Below, in pieces: positions 27,051 through 35,376 of a stretch of DNA of 46,838 nt. Within the stretch, counting starts at the first letter, position 1; the number at the start of each line of letters is the position of its first letter. Position numbers and translations under genes: made by a program. Origin of the DNA: Dongibacter bovis (GTDB lineage Bacteria; Bacillota; Negativicutes; Selenomonadales; Selenomonadaceae); the NCBI GenBank assembly GCA_902763085.1, contig CACWQW010000008.1, forward strand, positions 1 to 46,838, given 5' to 3'. The notes under the pieces were generated by a model. The model was not told the DNA's origin, made no database searches, and saw nothing but the letters and a program-made list of their open reading frames with translations.

Positions 27051-27279
27051 ATTCAAGATACACAAGCAAAATGCGATGCAGAGGAAAAAGCGGAAGCGAG
27101 CCGAAAGAGAGCCGGCGGGAGGTGCGAGCCGGTGGTGAGCCGTCGCCTGTCCGCCTCGAAGCCGCCGGCGAGGAGCCGGACGGGTCCGCCCGTTACAGCG
27201 GAGATGAGTTGCATTGTTGCATGTGAACTGGGTGGTACCGTGAAGCGAAGCTTCGCCCCAATGGGGCGGGGCTTTTTTT
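27051..27279 (+). promoter_or_regulatory. T-box riboswitch leader of serA, probable serine (UCC) specifier
   Basis: A T-box leader pairs with uncharged tRNA to prevent termination. The canonical T-box AACTGGGTGGTACCG is at 27226-27240. A terminator stem follows: AAGCTTCGCCCC (27248-27259) with GGGGCGGGGCTT (27263-27274), then a T run. In stem I, AGAGAG precedes a CCGGC/GCCGG distal hairpin. By comparing with the trpD leader at 43725, the specifier codon is TCC (27150-27152), followed by a purine and a CCTC helix arm that pairs with GAGG across an AAAAA loop. UCC is a serine codon, which fits serA. Confidence 0.88.
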
Positions 27280-27340
27280 GGTAGGGAGCCCCTGCCAGTT
27301 GCGCGCCCCCGCTGTGTCCAGCAGAAGGAGAGATTTGACA

Positions 27341-28924
27341 ATGAAGGTTTTAGCAGCTGATGGTATTTCCCCGAAAGGCATCGAGCTCCTCGAGAAGGAG
27401 TTTGAGGTCGTCGTGAAGGACAAGCTCCCGGCCGAGGAGCTGCTTGAGATCATCCCGCAGTTCGATGCCATCATGGTGCGCTCGGCGTCCAAGGTGACGA
27501 AGGAAGTCATCGACCGCGCGAAGAACCTCAAGATCATCGGCCGCGCTGGCGTCGGCGTCGACAACATCGACATCCCCGCGGCGACGGCGCGCGGCATCAT
27601 CGTCATCAACTCTCCGGGCGGCAACACGATCGCGGCGACAGAGCACACGATGGCGATGATGCTCGCGATGTCCCGCAACATCCCGATCGCGAACGAGACG
27701 ATGCAGAAGGGGGAGTGGAACCGCAAGAAATACGTCGGTGTCGAGCTGCGCGGCAAGACGCTCGGCGTCATCGGCATGGGCCGCATCGGCTCGGGCGTCG
27801 CGAAGCGTGCCCTCGCGTTCGAGATGAACGTGCTCGCCTATGATCCCTACATCAACGAGGAGCGCGCGCAGGCGCTCGGCGTCAAGGTCGCGACGTTCGA
27901 CGAAGTCATCGAGAACGCCGACTTCATCACGGTGCACATGCCCCTCACGCCCGACACGAAGGGCATGATCGGCATGGAGCAGATGAAGAAGATGAAGAAA
28001 GGCGTGCGCCTCGTCAACTGCGCGCGCGGCGGCATCATCGTCGAGGAGGATCTCGCAGAGGCCGTGAAGTCCGGCATCGTCGCCGGCGCCGCCATCGATG
28101 TCTACACAAAGGAACCGGTCACCAAGGACCATCCGCTCGTCGGCGTGCCGGGCATCGTGCTCACGCCGCACCTCGGTGCCTCGACCGTTGAGGCGCAGAT
28201 CGGCGTCTCCGTCGATGTCGCGAAGGGCATCCTCGCGGCGCTTCACGGCGAGCCCGTCGCGACAGCCGTCAACATGGCGCCGGTCTCCCCGGAGGTCATG
28301 AAAGTCATCGCGCCGTACCTCAACCTCGCCGAGCGCCTCGGCTGCACGGTCACTTCGCTCGCCGAGGGACCTGTTGACAGCGTCGAGGTCAAATACCAGG
28401 GTGACCTCACGGCGGTCAACACGACCCTCGTCACGACGGCTGCCATCAAGGGTATGCTCAACCCCGTCATGGAAGGCGAGGTCAACTACGTCAACGCGCC
28501 GAGCCTCGCGAAAGAGCGCGGCATCAAAGTCTCCGAGAAGAAGGAAGAGGATGCGGGCAGCTTCGCGAACCTCATCACGGTTACGGCGAAAGCCGCTGGC
28601 AAGGAAGTCGCCGTCGCGGGCACGCTCTTCGGTGAGGAAGGCCGCATCGTCACGATCAACGACTTCCGCGTCGACGTCGACCCGCACGCGCGCATCCTCG
28701 TCATGCCGCACATCAACCGCCCGGGCGTCATCGGTACGATCGGCTCCATCATGGGCAACTCCCACATCAACATCTCCGGCATGCAGGTCGGCGGCACGAA
28801 GGACCAGGAGACGAACCTCATGGTGCTCACGATCGACGATGACATCCCCGAGAAAGTCCTCGCCTCCATCAAGGCGCTCGACGGCATCTTCGACGCGAAG
28901 CTCGTCAACTTCTACGCCGTCTGA
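27341..28924 (+). CDS. serA: D-3-phosphoglycerate dehydrogenase
   Basis: Oxidises 3-phosphoglycerate to 3-phosphohydroxypyruvate with NAD, the first step of serine synthesis. It has 527 residues, the long form. The catalytic/NAD domain shows GRAGVGVDNIDIPAAT, LGVIGMGRIGSGVAKRA, CARGGIIVEEDLAEAV and the catalytic His in LTPHLGAST. An intervening ASB domain follows. A C-terminal ACT domain (RILVMPHINRPGVIGTIGSIMG to the end) usually gives feedback by serine. ATG 27341 follows AGGAGAG. It is transcribed from the T-box leader, so it is induced when tRNA-Ser is uncharged. It is divergent from serC. Confidence 0.97.
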   Translation: MKVLAADGISPKGIELLEKEFEVVVKDKLPAEELLEIIPQFDAIMVRSASKVTKEVIDRAKNLKIIGRAGVGVDNIDIPAATARGIIVINSPGGNTIAATEHTMAMMLAMSRNIPIANETMQKGEWNRKKYVGVELRGKTLGVIGMGRIGSGVAKRALAFEMNVLAYDPYINEERAQALGVKVATFDEVIENADFITVHMPLTPDTKGMIGMEQMKKMKKGVRLVNCARGGIIVEEDLAEAVKSGIVAGAAIDVYTKEPVTKDHPLVGVPGIVLTPHLGASTVEAQIGVSVDVAKGILAALHGEPVATAVNMAPVSPEVMKVIAPYLNLAERLGCTVTSLAEGPVDSVEVKYQGDLTAVNTTLVTTAAIKGMLNPVMEGEVNYVNAPSLAKERGIKVSEKKEEDAGSFANLITVTAKAAGKEVAVAGTLFGEEGRIVTINDFRVDVDPHARILVMPHINRPGVIGTIGSIMGNSHINISGMQVGGTKDQETNLMVLTIDDDIPEKVLASIKALDGIFDAKLVNFYAV

Positions 28925-28983
28925 GCCATCGGAGCTACACTATATATAGGTAGGAAATGGCGAAAACACGCGCCGTTGAATAC

Positions 28984-29012
28984 GAGCCGCCGGTCTCCGG
29001 CGGCTCGTTCTT
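28984..29012 (+). terminator. Intrinsic terminator after serA
   Basis: Perfect stem GAGCCGCCGG / CCGGCGGCTC with a TCT loop, followed by GTTCTTGT. Confidence 0.8.
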
Positions 29013-29128
29013 GTCTCTCGCAGGGGAATCGTGTACCATGAAACGATCGATGGGAAGGGCATCGATGGTGTCGTATCGCTATGAAGGATACAGCACGTAC
29101 GAGGCAGGAGAGGTATGAGCGGGGATCG

Positions 29129-29173
29129 TTTCAGGAAACTGTATGGCGAGGTTTCCTTAGATGTTTCCTGAAA
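29129..29173. repeat. Competing inverted repeats upstream of the ATPase gene
   Basis: TTTCAGGAAAC (29129-29139) pairs perfectly with GTTTCCTGAAA (29163-29173). Its core AGGAAAC can also pair with GTTTCCT at 29151-29157. The two hairpins exclude each other. The rest of the 28925-29275 gap holds only the serA terminator and AT-rich DNA. Confidence 0.55.
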
Positions 29174-29249
29174 AATGTGATAAAATAAAGACAGATTTAT
29201 TGATTTTTGTGATTTACCATGGCAGATATCGTCTAAAAATGTGATAAAA
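29171..29249. repeat. 15-bp direct repeat AAAAATGTGATAAAA
   Basis: Exact copies at 29171-29185 and 29235-29249, 64 bases apart, directly before the ATPase start. It could be a regulator site or a remnant of insertion of the low-GC segment. Confidence 0.6.
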
Positions 29250-29275
29250 ATAATGAATGTATGGAGAATGATGTG

Positions 29276-30649
29276 ATGGAACGTTTGCGACGTAAGATGG
29301 ATGAACGATTGCTCCGTTGGCGAAAGGATCCGAACCGTCTGCCACTGATCATCAAAGGCGCGCGCCAGATCGGCAAGACTGAGGCCATCGAATATTTTGC
29401 CAAACAAAATTATGAGAATGTGATAGAGATCAATTTTATCTTGCAAAAGGAATATCGAACGATTTTTGATGATGGTTACGACGTCGACCAGATCCTTCGG
29501 AACATCACGTTCCTGCACCCTTCATTGAAGATAGAGCCGGGGGCGACGTTGATCTTCTTCGATGAACTTCAGGCTTGTCCTGATTGCGCGACCAGCTTGA
29601 AATCCTTTCGGCTGGACCGAAGGTTTGACGTGATTTGTTCCGGTTCGCTCATGGGAATCAGCTATCAGAGCATCGAATCCAACAGCGTAGGGTACAAAGA
29701 GGATATCACGATGTATCCGTTGGATTTTGAGGAATATCTGTGGGCGAAAGGTTATAAGGAGGCGCAGGTTGATGATCTATACCAGCATCTGCGGGAATTC
29801 CGACCGCTATCTGCTGGGGCTTTGTCTGCGCTGCGGGAAGCATTCCGAGAATATCTAGTTCTCGGCGGGATGCCTGCTGTCGTGTGGTCATTTGTGGAAA
29901 AGGGCAACTACAGTGGGACTTTGGCGATGCAGAAGCAGTTGCTGCTTGATTACGAAGAAGATATCACGAAATATGCCCAGGGAATGGATCAAACGAGAAT
30001 CCTGAATGTATATCGCAAGATTCCTGTGTTCCTTGGCAGAGAGAATACGAAATTCCAAATATCGAAGGTTGCGCATGGGGCACGCAGCAGGGAGTATGTC
30101 GGTGTCATCGACTGGCTGTCCAATGCGGGAATCGTGAATGTCTGCTATTGCCTGGAGCATCCGGAATTACCCTTGAAGGGGAATTATGATCCTAATAATT
30201 ATCGCCTTTATTTCGGGGATACGGGGCTTCTGATCGCTTCTCTTGACGAGGAGGCGCAAGCTGATTTGCGCCAGAATAAGAATTTTGGGGTTTACAAAGG
30301 TGCCCTGTTCGAGAATATGGTAGCGCAGATGTTGGTCTCGCAAGGATATGGTCTCTATTTCTATCGCAATCCGTCAGCAACGTTGGAGATGGATTTCTTT
30401 ATCCGGGATGCTGATTCCCTGATCCCGGTGGAAGTCAAAGCACGAAATGGCGCCGCGAAATCATTGAAGACCTTGGTCACAGGGGAGATGTATCCGGATA
30501 TTCGAAAGGGGATCAAACTCGCGGATACCAATATCGGTGTCAATGATCGATTTGTCACTTTCCCTTATGCTTTGACATTTTTACTGAAGCGCTGGATCAT
30601 GGATCGTATTTCGAGGAGAAAGAAAGGAAGCACGGATGGAACCGCGTGA
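29276..30649 (+). CDS. AAA_14/DUF4143-type ATPase
   Basis: A 457-residue protein of the widespread AAA ATPase plus DUF4143 group. The N-terminal P-loop is IIKGARQIGKTEAIEYFA. Walker B is ATLIFFDELQAC, followed by a sensor-like ICSGSLMGI. The C-terminal DUF4143 half has YFGDTGLL, GALFENMVAQML and a nuclease-like strand pair LEMDFFIRDADSLIPVEVKARNG, which resembles the E-x-K core of PD-(D/E)XK folds. Its role is unknown; some members lie near defence or toxin genes. ATG 29276 has GGAG 9 bases upstream. Codon use and GC are clearly lower than in the neighbours, which indicates recent transfer. Confidence 0.8.
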   Translation: MERLRRKMDERLLRWRKDPNRLPLIIKGARQIGKTEAIEYFAKQNYENVIEINFILQKEYRTIFDDGYDVDQILRNITFLHPSLKIEPGATLIFFDELQACPDCATSLKSFRLDRRFDVICSGSLMGISYQSIESNSVGYKEDITMYPLDFEEYLWAKGYKEAQVDDLYQHLREFRPLSAGALSALREAFREYLVLGGMPAVVWSFVEKGNYSGTLAMQKQLLLDYEEDITKYAQGMDQTRILNVYRKIPVFLGRENTKFQISKVAHGARSREYVGVIDWLSNAGIVNVCYCLEHPELPLKGNYDPNNYRLYFGDTGLLIASLDEEAQADLRQNKNFGVYKGALFENMVAQMLVSQGYGLYFYRNPSATLEMDFFIRDADSLIPVEVKARNGAAKSLKTLVTGEMYPDIRKGIKLADTNIGVNDRFVTFPYALTFLLKRWIMDRISRRKKGSTDGTA

Positions 30650-30679
30650 AGCTGTGCGTGTGATTCCATCCGTGCTTCC
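30626..30679 (-). terminator. 16-bp inverted repeat at the convergent ends of the ATPase and PanE-like genes
   Basis: GGAAGCACGGATGGAA (30626-30641) pairs perfectly with TTCCATCCGTGCTTCC (30664-30679). Read on the minus strand it is followed by TTTCTTTC, so it mainly terminates the PanE-like gene. It overlaps the last codons of the ATPase gene. Confidence 0.75.
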
Positions 30680-30694
30680 AGAGATATCGTCTTC

Positions 30695-31621
30695 TCAGGC
30701 GAGGCCGCGGGCTTTGCCCCAGGCGTCGATCTTCGCATAGAGCGGCGTGGGGACATGGTAGGCCTTGCCGAGGGTGACGATGCGCGAGACGAGGCCGGAG
30801 AACTCCGAGGAGCCGCCGGCGGCGACGTCGCGTTGCATGGAGGTCGAGAGCCCGGGTGCGAAGGCGTCCATGAGGCGCAGGCCGCTCGTGACGAGGTCGC
30901 GGTCAAACGTGATGCCCATGGCGCGACCGAGCGCCTCGACTTCGCGGATCAGGCCGATGAAGGTCTCGCGTACCTCGCCGTCTCGCTGGAACGCCTCGCT
31001 CGTCACGCCAAAGTAGAGGCCGGCAGTGCCCATCGGCGAGACGAAGGAGAACTTCGTCAGGGCGTCGCGCTGGATATCGGTGGAGAGATGGGCGTGGATG
31101 TCGGCGGCGCGCAGGATGGGCTCGAGCTCTGCCGCTTTAGGCGCGAGGCGGTCGTCCTGCCTGGGGCGGAAGCCGTAGAACACGCGCAGGATCTCCTGTG
31201 GCTGCTCGATGATACCGGGAGCGCTGCGCTTCGCGAAGACGTAGATGCAGCCGTCAAGCACGGTCTTCCCTGGGAGCTGCTCCTGCATGACGGCGCCCGT
31301 GCCAAAGACGTTGAGGATCGGGATGATGAGCGTCTCAGGCCCTGCGACGCGCCGGGCGAGTGCGATGGCGGCATCGAGGCTATAGTATTTGACGCAGACG
31401 AAGAGCACATCGGGTGTCTCGCGGTAGTCGTCCGCTTGCATCGCCTGGCAGGGCTCGATATGGAGATCGCCGCGGTGCTGGGTGTGGATCGTGAGACCGT
31501 TTTCCTGCAGCGCGCGGAGATGTGCTCCGCGCGCGAGGAACGTCACGTCGTTTCCCGCCTGCGCCAGATATCCGCCGAGCACGCCGCCCGTGCCGCCAAC
31601 GCCGAAGATCGCAAATTTCAT
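30695..31621 (-). CDS. PanE/ApbA-family 2-dehydropantoate 2-reductase-like protein
   Basis: A 308-residue NADPH-dependent reductase. The N-terminal FGVGGTGGVLGGYLAQAGNDVTFLARG is the dinucleotide-binding GxGxxG plus the Arg that selects NADPH. FVCVKYYSLD carries the conserved catalytic Lys, and the C-terminal helical domain contains the KFSFVSPMGTAG region. The family makes pantoate for coenzyme A, but many paralogues act on other 2-oxo acids. No other pantothenate gene is near, so the substrate is open. ATG 31621 follows GAGGAGG. A hairpin with a T run lies about 90 bases upstream on the same strand. Confidence 0.8.
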   Translation of the reverse strand: MKFAIFGVGGTGGVLGGYLAQAGNDVTFLARGAHLRALQENGLTIHTQHRGDLHIEPCQAMQADDYRETPDVLFVCVKYYSLDAAIALARRVAGPETLIIPILNVFGTGAVMQEQLPGKTVLDGCIYVFAKRSAPGIIEQPQEILRVFYGFRPRQDDRLAPKAAELEPILRAADIHAHLSTDIQRDALTKFSFVSPMGTAGLYFGVTSEAFQRDGEVRETFIGLIREVEALGRAMGITFDRDLVTSGLRLMDAFAPGLSTSMQRDVAAGGSSEFSGLVSRIVTLGKAYHVPTPLYAKIDAWGKARGLA

Positions 31622-31709
31622 GATACATCCTCCTCTGAAAAGATTTGTCTCTATTCTACCATATGATCGCTTTCAAGGAGGCGGCATTTTTGTGTCGCTG
31701 GGCACAATG

Positions 31710-31740
31710 AAAAGGCGGATACCCACCGTGAGATATCCGC
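31710..31740 (-). terminator. Hairpin plus T run in the leader of the PanE-like gene
   Basis: On the minus strand GCGGATA (31740-31734) pairs with TATCCGC (31721-31715) and is followed by TTTT. It lies upstream of the gene, so it is either an attenuator or a stop for antisense transcripts. Confidence 0.45.
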
Positions 31741-31763
31741 TTCACATGTATACAGGATAATCT

Positions 31764-31792
31764 TTGCATTTTTCTCCTGCCTGCCGTATAAT
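31764..31792 (+). promoter_or_regulatory. Promoter of the 119-aa gene
   Basis: TTGCAT (31764-31769), a 17-base spacer and a perfect TATAAT (31787-31792), about 40 bases before the ATG. Confidence 0.8.
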
Positions 31793-31832
31793 AGTCCACA
31801 AACAGTGGAGCAATGCGCAGGGAGGAATCGGT

Positions 31833-32192
31833 ATGCAGGAAGAGGAACAACGCGCGCAGCGCGTGCGCATCATCGCGCTGAGCCGGACGCGGCAGCTCGC
31901 CGAGGCGGCGGCACGGACGCCCGCGGCGTACAAGCGCGAGACGGAGGAGTATGCGCAGGCGATGTATGAGATCCTCGATGCGCTCCCAGACGCACGCCTC
32001 ACGCCTTACGTCACGCAGCTCGCGCAGAGCTACGCGGCGTTCGGCATGGTGGAGGACGCCTATCTCGCCGACTCCCTCATGACGATGGCGCTCGCCCTCT
32101 ATCAGGATGCCTGCGGTGAGCAGACCATCTGCGACCTCGGCTGGGATCGCCTCGTAGAGGAGTTCTTCCGCCGCGACACGGCGAGTGCCTGA
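31833..32192 (+). CDS. Small hypothetical helical protein (119 aa)
   Basis: A 119-residue soluble protein, predicted all-helical and acidic, with no motif I can name. The N-terminal half is charged (EEEQRAQRVRIIALSRTRQLAEAAARTP). The C-terminal half has two amphipathic helices around AQSYAAFGMVEDAYLADSLMTMALALYQ. It has its own strong promoter, a GGAGG ribosome site 8 bases before ATG 31833, and its own terminator, so it is a single-gene unit. It lies antisense-free between the PanE-like gene and the YolD/polymerase pair. No function is proposed. Confidence 0.7.
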   Translation: MQEEEQRAQRVRIIALSRTRQLAEAAARTPAAYKRETEEYAQAMYEILDALPDARLTPYVTQLAQSYAAFGMVEDAYLADSLMTMALALYQDACGEQTICDLGWDRLVEEFFRRDTASA

Positions 32193-32259
32193 TGCGTATC
32201 TTGTGGGATATAGGGCCTTCCGGTTTATGGAAGAAAGAGAATAAATCGTAGCTTTTGCG

Positions 32260-32290
32260 CCGCACAGCGAGGGACCGCTGTGCGGTTTTG
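32260..32290 (+). terminator. Intrinsic terminator after the 119-aa gene
   Basis: Perfect stem CCGCACAGCG / CGCTGTGCGG with a six-base loop, followed by TTTT. Confidence 0.9.
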
Positions 32291-32303
32291 TCTTGCTTTG
32301 CGT

Positions 32304-32627
32304 CTAGAGAGGCGCGATGCTGTAGATATCTCGCGGCGACAACGCGAGATCGGCAAAGAGGATCTGGCACGATTCCTTGTCGAGGGCGCGGAACGTGGTC
32401 CGCTGCGCTCGGCGTTTTTCGTGCGCGAAATACCGGACGAGGACTGGCTGTCCAGGACGCAGATGGCGCGCAATCGCGTCGAGTTCCTGTGCGCGTTCCG
32501 CATCGACGCTGGGGGCGGCGTCTCTTTCGTGCTCTTTTTCCTTCGCCTGCAGCTTCTCGCGGAAGCCGGGCAGGGCGTCAAAGGGCTGGAAGATCTTGGC
32601 GCGGTTGTACGGTCTCGCCGTTGCCAT
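32304..32627 (-). CDS. YolD-like protein
   Basis: A 107-residue protein of the YolD family, which in Firmicutes is usually encoded next to a Y-family polymerase. The signature is RPYNRAKIFQPFDALPGFREKL at the N-terminus, with a beta segment VLVRYFAHEKRRAQRTTFRALD typical of the second half. The exact role is unknown; a partner or regulator of the translesion polymerase is a common guess. ATG 32627 is preferred because GGAGGT lies 10 bases upstream. The start lies 50 bases inside the polymerase gene, so the genes overlap and are surely cotranscribed. Confidence 0.82.
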   Translation of the reverse strand: MATARPYNRAKIFQPFDALPGFREKLQAKEKEHERDAAPSVDAERAQELDAIARHLRPGQPVLVRYFAHEKRRAQRTTFRALDKESCQILFADLALSPRDIYSIAPL

Positions 32628-33891
32628 GGGCTTTGTGACCTCCAATCTGTTCGTTGCGCTCTCTGCGCGTGCCGGCGCTCAGTAGGTCTGTGCCGCGCAG
32701 CAGGGCGTTCTTCCCGTGTTTCGCCTGGATGCGGAGCAGGGCGAGCTGGCGCGTGTGCTCCCTGTGCAGGCGCTCGTCCGGCGCGAAGAGGGAGAGTTCT
32801 TGCAGGTCGCTTCGCTCCGTATGCTCGGCGCAGAGCAGGATGCGCCGGATGGTGCGCTCGCGCAGCGCCGTGCGCTCGAAGAGCGCGAGCAGTCCCGCGG
32901 TGATGAGCGAGGAGGCGTTCGTTTTCTCCGGCAGATGCGCTGTGCCGTCCGTATAGGGAACCTGCTGGTCGCTGTGTCGGCTGTAGCCGATGGAGAGCGA
33001 GATGGACTGCGATACGACTTGCCGCTTCGTCATGTCGAGAGCGAGCTGATCCGCCATTTCGACGAGCACGATGCGCGCCTCCGCGTAGGTGTAGTCGCGC
33101 GGCAGGACCTGCCCGGCGGAGACGGAGCGGATGGCGGGCGCATAGGCTTTGATCTGCGCGATGGTCGTCGGCTCCCTACCCCAGGCGTGGTCGTAGAGGA
33201 GGCAGGCGTCGATGCCGAATTCCCGGCGGATCAGTGCAAAGGGTGCGTGCGCGACAGCGCCCAAATCGCGCAGCCCCAGGCGGTGCAGGCGGCGGGCGAT
33301 ACCGGGACCGATGCGCCAGAAGTCCGTGAGCGGCTGATGATGCCAGAGCGTCTTCTGGAAGCGCGCCTCGTCGAGGAAGCCGATGCGGTCCGGGCTGTGC
33401 TTTGCCGTGATGTCGAGGGCGATCTTCGCGAGGTAGAGATTTGTGCCGATGCCGCAGGTGGCGGGCAGGCCGAGGCGCCGCCGGATCTCCTGGAGCAGGA
33501 ACTTCGCCAGCTGATGCGGCGTCATGCGGTATGCCATGCGATAGCCTGTGATATCGATGAATGCCTCGTCGACGGAGTAGACGAAGATATCGTCCTTGCA
33601 GAAGTAATCGAGGTAGAGGCTGTACACCTCGGCGGCGTAGTTGAGGTAGAGCTCCATGCGCGGCACGGCGGTGATGTAGCGGTAGCCAGCGGGAATCTCG
33701 AACAGCCGGCAGCGGTTGCGCACGCCTTTCGCCTTCAGAGACGGCGAGACGGCGAGGCAGATCGTCCCCCTGCCGCGCGCCTCGTCGGCGACGACGAGAT
33801 CCGTCGTCATCGGATCGAGCCCCCGCATGACGCATTCGCAGGAGGCGTAGAAGGACTTCATATCGATGATGAGATAGACTTTGTCGGACAT
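32578..33891 (-). CDS. Y-family DNA polymerase (UmuC/UvrX-like)
   Basis: Translesion DNA polymerase of 437 residues. The catalytic acids are in YLIIDMKSFYASCECV and in FVYSVDEAFIDITGY (the SVDE motif). The steric-gate region is FYASCE. The thumb has helix-hairpin-helix elements (FWRIGPGIARRLHRLGLRDLG), and the little-finger domain follows. It has the Firmicute UvrX/YqjW style with Met-Lys in place of Asp-Cys-Asn near the N-terminus. ATG 33891 follows AGGTG with six bases between. The 3' end overlaps the YolD gene. I see no clear LexA box in the 190 bases upstream, so DNA-damage control is not shown. Confidence 0.9.
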   Translation of the reverse strand: MSDKVYLIIDMKSFYASCECVMRGLDPMTTDLVVADEARGRGTICLAVSPSLKAKGVRNRCRLFEIPAGYRYITAVPRMELYLNYAAEVYSLYLDYFCKDDIFVYSVDEAFIDITGYRMAYRMTPHQLAKFLLQEIRRRLGLPATCGIGTNLYLAKIALDITAKHSPDRIGFLDEARFQKTLWHHQPLTDFWRIGPGIARRLHRLGLRDLGAVAHAPFALIRREFGIDACLLYDHAWGREPTTIAQIKAYAPAIRSVSAGQVLPRDYTYAEARIVLVEMADQLALDMTKRQVVSQSISLSIGYSRHSDQQVPYTDGTAHLPEKTNASSLITAGLLALFERTALRERTIRRILLCAEHTERSDLQELSLFAPDERLHREHTRQLALLRIQAKHGKNALLRGTDLLSAGTRRERNEQIGGHKAHGNGETVQPRQDLPAL

Positions 33892-34028
33892 CTTCTTCAC
33901 CTGCCAATGCTTAGGATGGTTAATTTAAATCCTCTGATATGGATAATGTGTAAAATTGAATTTACCATTATACTAGCATGGTTTGCACGGGGAAGCAATA
34001 GCCAAATTTTCAGGTGGGAAGCAGGACC

Positions 34029-34072
34029 GATGAAAAAAAGCTACCGCACTTCTTGCGTGCGATAGCTTTTTC
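34029..34072 (-). terminator. Intrinsic terminator after gltP
   Basis: On the minus strand AAAAAGCTATCGCACGC and GTGCGGTAGCTTTTT form a stem around AAGAA (one mismatch), ending in a T run, about 20 bases past the gltP stop. Confidence 0.85.
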
Positions 34073-34091
34073 GCGTATTTCCTGCTGTTTG

Positions 34092-35339
34092 TCAGGCAGC
34101 CGTGCGATCTTCCGTGCGGAAGCGGTCGACGATGGTGGCGCAGGCGGCGTCACCTGTGATATTGACCGCCGTGCGCAGCATGTCGAAGATGCGGTCGACG
34201 CCGAAGAGGATCGGCAGGGCGTCGATGGGGATGCCTGCCGACACGAGCACGGCGACGACGAGCAGCGTCGGTCCCGGCACGCCTGCCTGTCCGACCGCGC
34301 CGAGCGTACTCGTGATGATGATGGCGATGTACTGCGAGAAACTCAGGTCCATGCCGTACATCTGGGCGATGAAGGTCGCTGCCATCGCATAATAGGCGGC
34401 GTTGCCGTTCATGTTGATCGTCGCGCCGAGCGGCAGGGCGAACGAGGTCGTTTCCTTCGAGACGCCGAGTTCGTTGATGGCGGTATTCATATTGAGCGGC
34501 AGGGTCGCCATCGAGGAAGCCGTTGAGAACGCGAATACCTGTACTTTCCACATGCTGCGGAAGAACTGACGATACGTCGTGCATTTCGAGAACATCGCGA
34601 CCGATCCGCCGATCATGACGTACGTCACGATGGCGAGGACGATGACGTAGAGCGCGATGAGATAGATGATCTTGGCGAGCACTGCATAGCCGAAGGTCCC
34701 CGTCGCATCTGCCATGAGGCAGAAGACGCCGATGGGCGCGATGTACATGATGCCCGTCATGACCTTGATGAAGAGTTCCGTCATGAAATTGAAGAATTTC
34801 ATCAGGAAGTCCTGCTTCTCCTGATCGAGGAAGCCCATGGCAAAGCCCATGCTCATGGCGAAGACGATGATCTGCAGGATGTTGCCGTCGACGAGTGCCG
34901 TCATCGGGTTCGCCGGCACGAAGCCGATGACGGTCTCCCAGAAGCCCGGGATCTTCGTGCTCTCTTCCATGTGGTCGACTTGGACGGCAGCGCCGGAGAG
35001 CGATGCCATATCGATGCCCGCGCCCGGCTGGAAGATCTCGCTGAATACGAGCCCGATGGCGACGGCGACCGCCGTCGTGATGCCGTAATAAATGAAGGTG
35101 AGTACGCCGATTTTCCCGGCACTGCTCGAGCGCCCGAGCGATGCTGCGCCGCCGACGAGCGAGAAAAGGACGAGCGGGACGACGACCATCTTGATGCACT
35201 GCATGAAGAGATCGCCCATCGGTGCAAACATATGCGCCGGTTTTCCCATGATGAGGCCGACGATTGCGCCCAGGACCGTCGCGATGATGATCCATTTGCC
35301 CAGTTGGTCCAGACTGGGACCTGTTCCTTTACGTTTCAA
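34092..35339 (-). CDS. gltP: Dicarboxylate/amino acid:cation symporter (DAACS, GltP/DctA-like)
   Basis: Inner-membrane sodium- or proton-coupled carrier of the SLC1 family, with 415 residues and about eight helices plus two re-entrant loops. Signatures are VFAFSTASSMATLPLNMNTA (serine-rich HP1), the NMNGNAAYYAMAATFIAQ metal motif, and the C-terminal VDRIFDMLRTAVNITGDAACATIV, where Arg near the end favours acidic substrates such as glutamate, aspartate or C4-dicarboxylates. TTG 35339 is chosen because GGGGG lies 7 bases upstream; the ORF reads further up without a site. The gene has its own promoter and a terminator-like hairpin in its leader. Confidence 0.88.
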   Translation of the reverse strand: MKRKGTGPSLDQLGKWIIIATVLGAIVGLIMGKPAHMFAPMGDLFMQCIKMVVVPLVLFSLVGGAASLGRSSSAGKIGVLTFIYYGITTAVAVAIGLVFSEIFQPGAGIDMASLSGAAVQVDHMEESTKIPGFWETVIGFVPANPMTALVDGNILQIIVFAMSMGFAMGFLDQEKQDFLMKFFNFMTELFIKVMTGIMYIAPIGVFCLMADATGTFGYAVLAKIIYLIALYVIVLAIVTYVMIGGSVAMFSKCTTYRQFFRSMWKVQVFAFSTASSMATLPLNMNTAINELGVSKETTSFALPLGATINMNGNAAYYAMAATFIAQMYGMDLSFSQYIAIIITSTLGAVGQAGVPGPTLLVVAVLVSAGIPIDALPILFGVDRIFDMLRTAVNITGDAACATIVDRFRTEDRTAA

Positions 35340-35376
35340 AAGAAATCCCCCTTGCATGAATTCCGTAGACACGAAA

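Noticed and set aside
28940..29518. A 192-residue open frame on the minus strand over the serA-ATPase gap
   Set aside because: It overlaps the serA terminator and the 5' end of the ATPase gene and has no coding character.
33892..34028. A LexA-type SOS box upstream of the Y-family polymerase gene
   Set aside because: No GAAC-N4-GTTC or similar palindrome was found there, nor in the short gap before recA.
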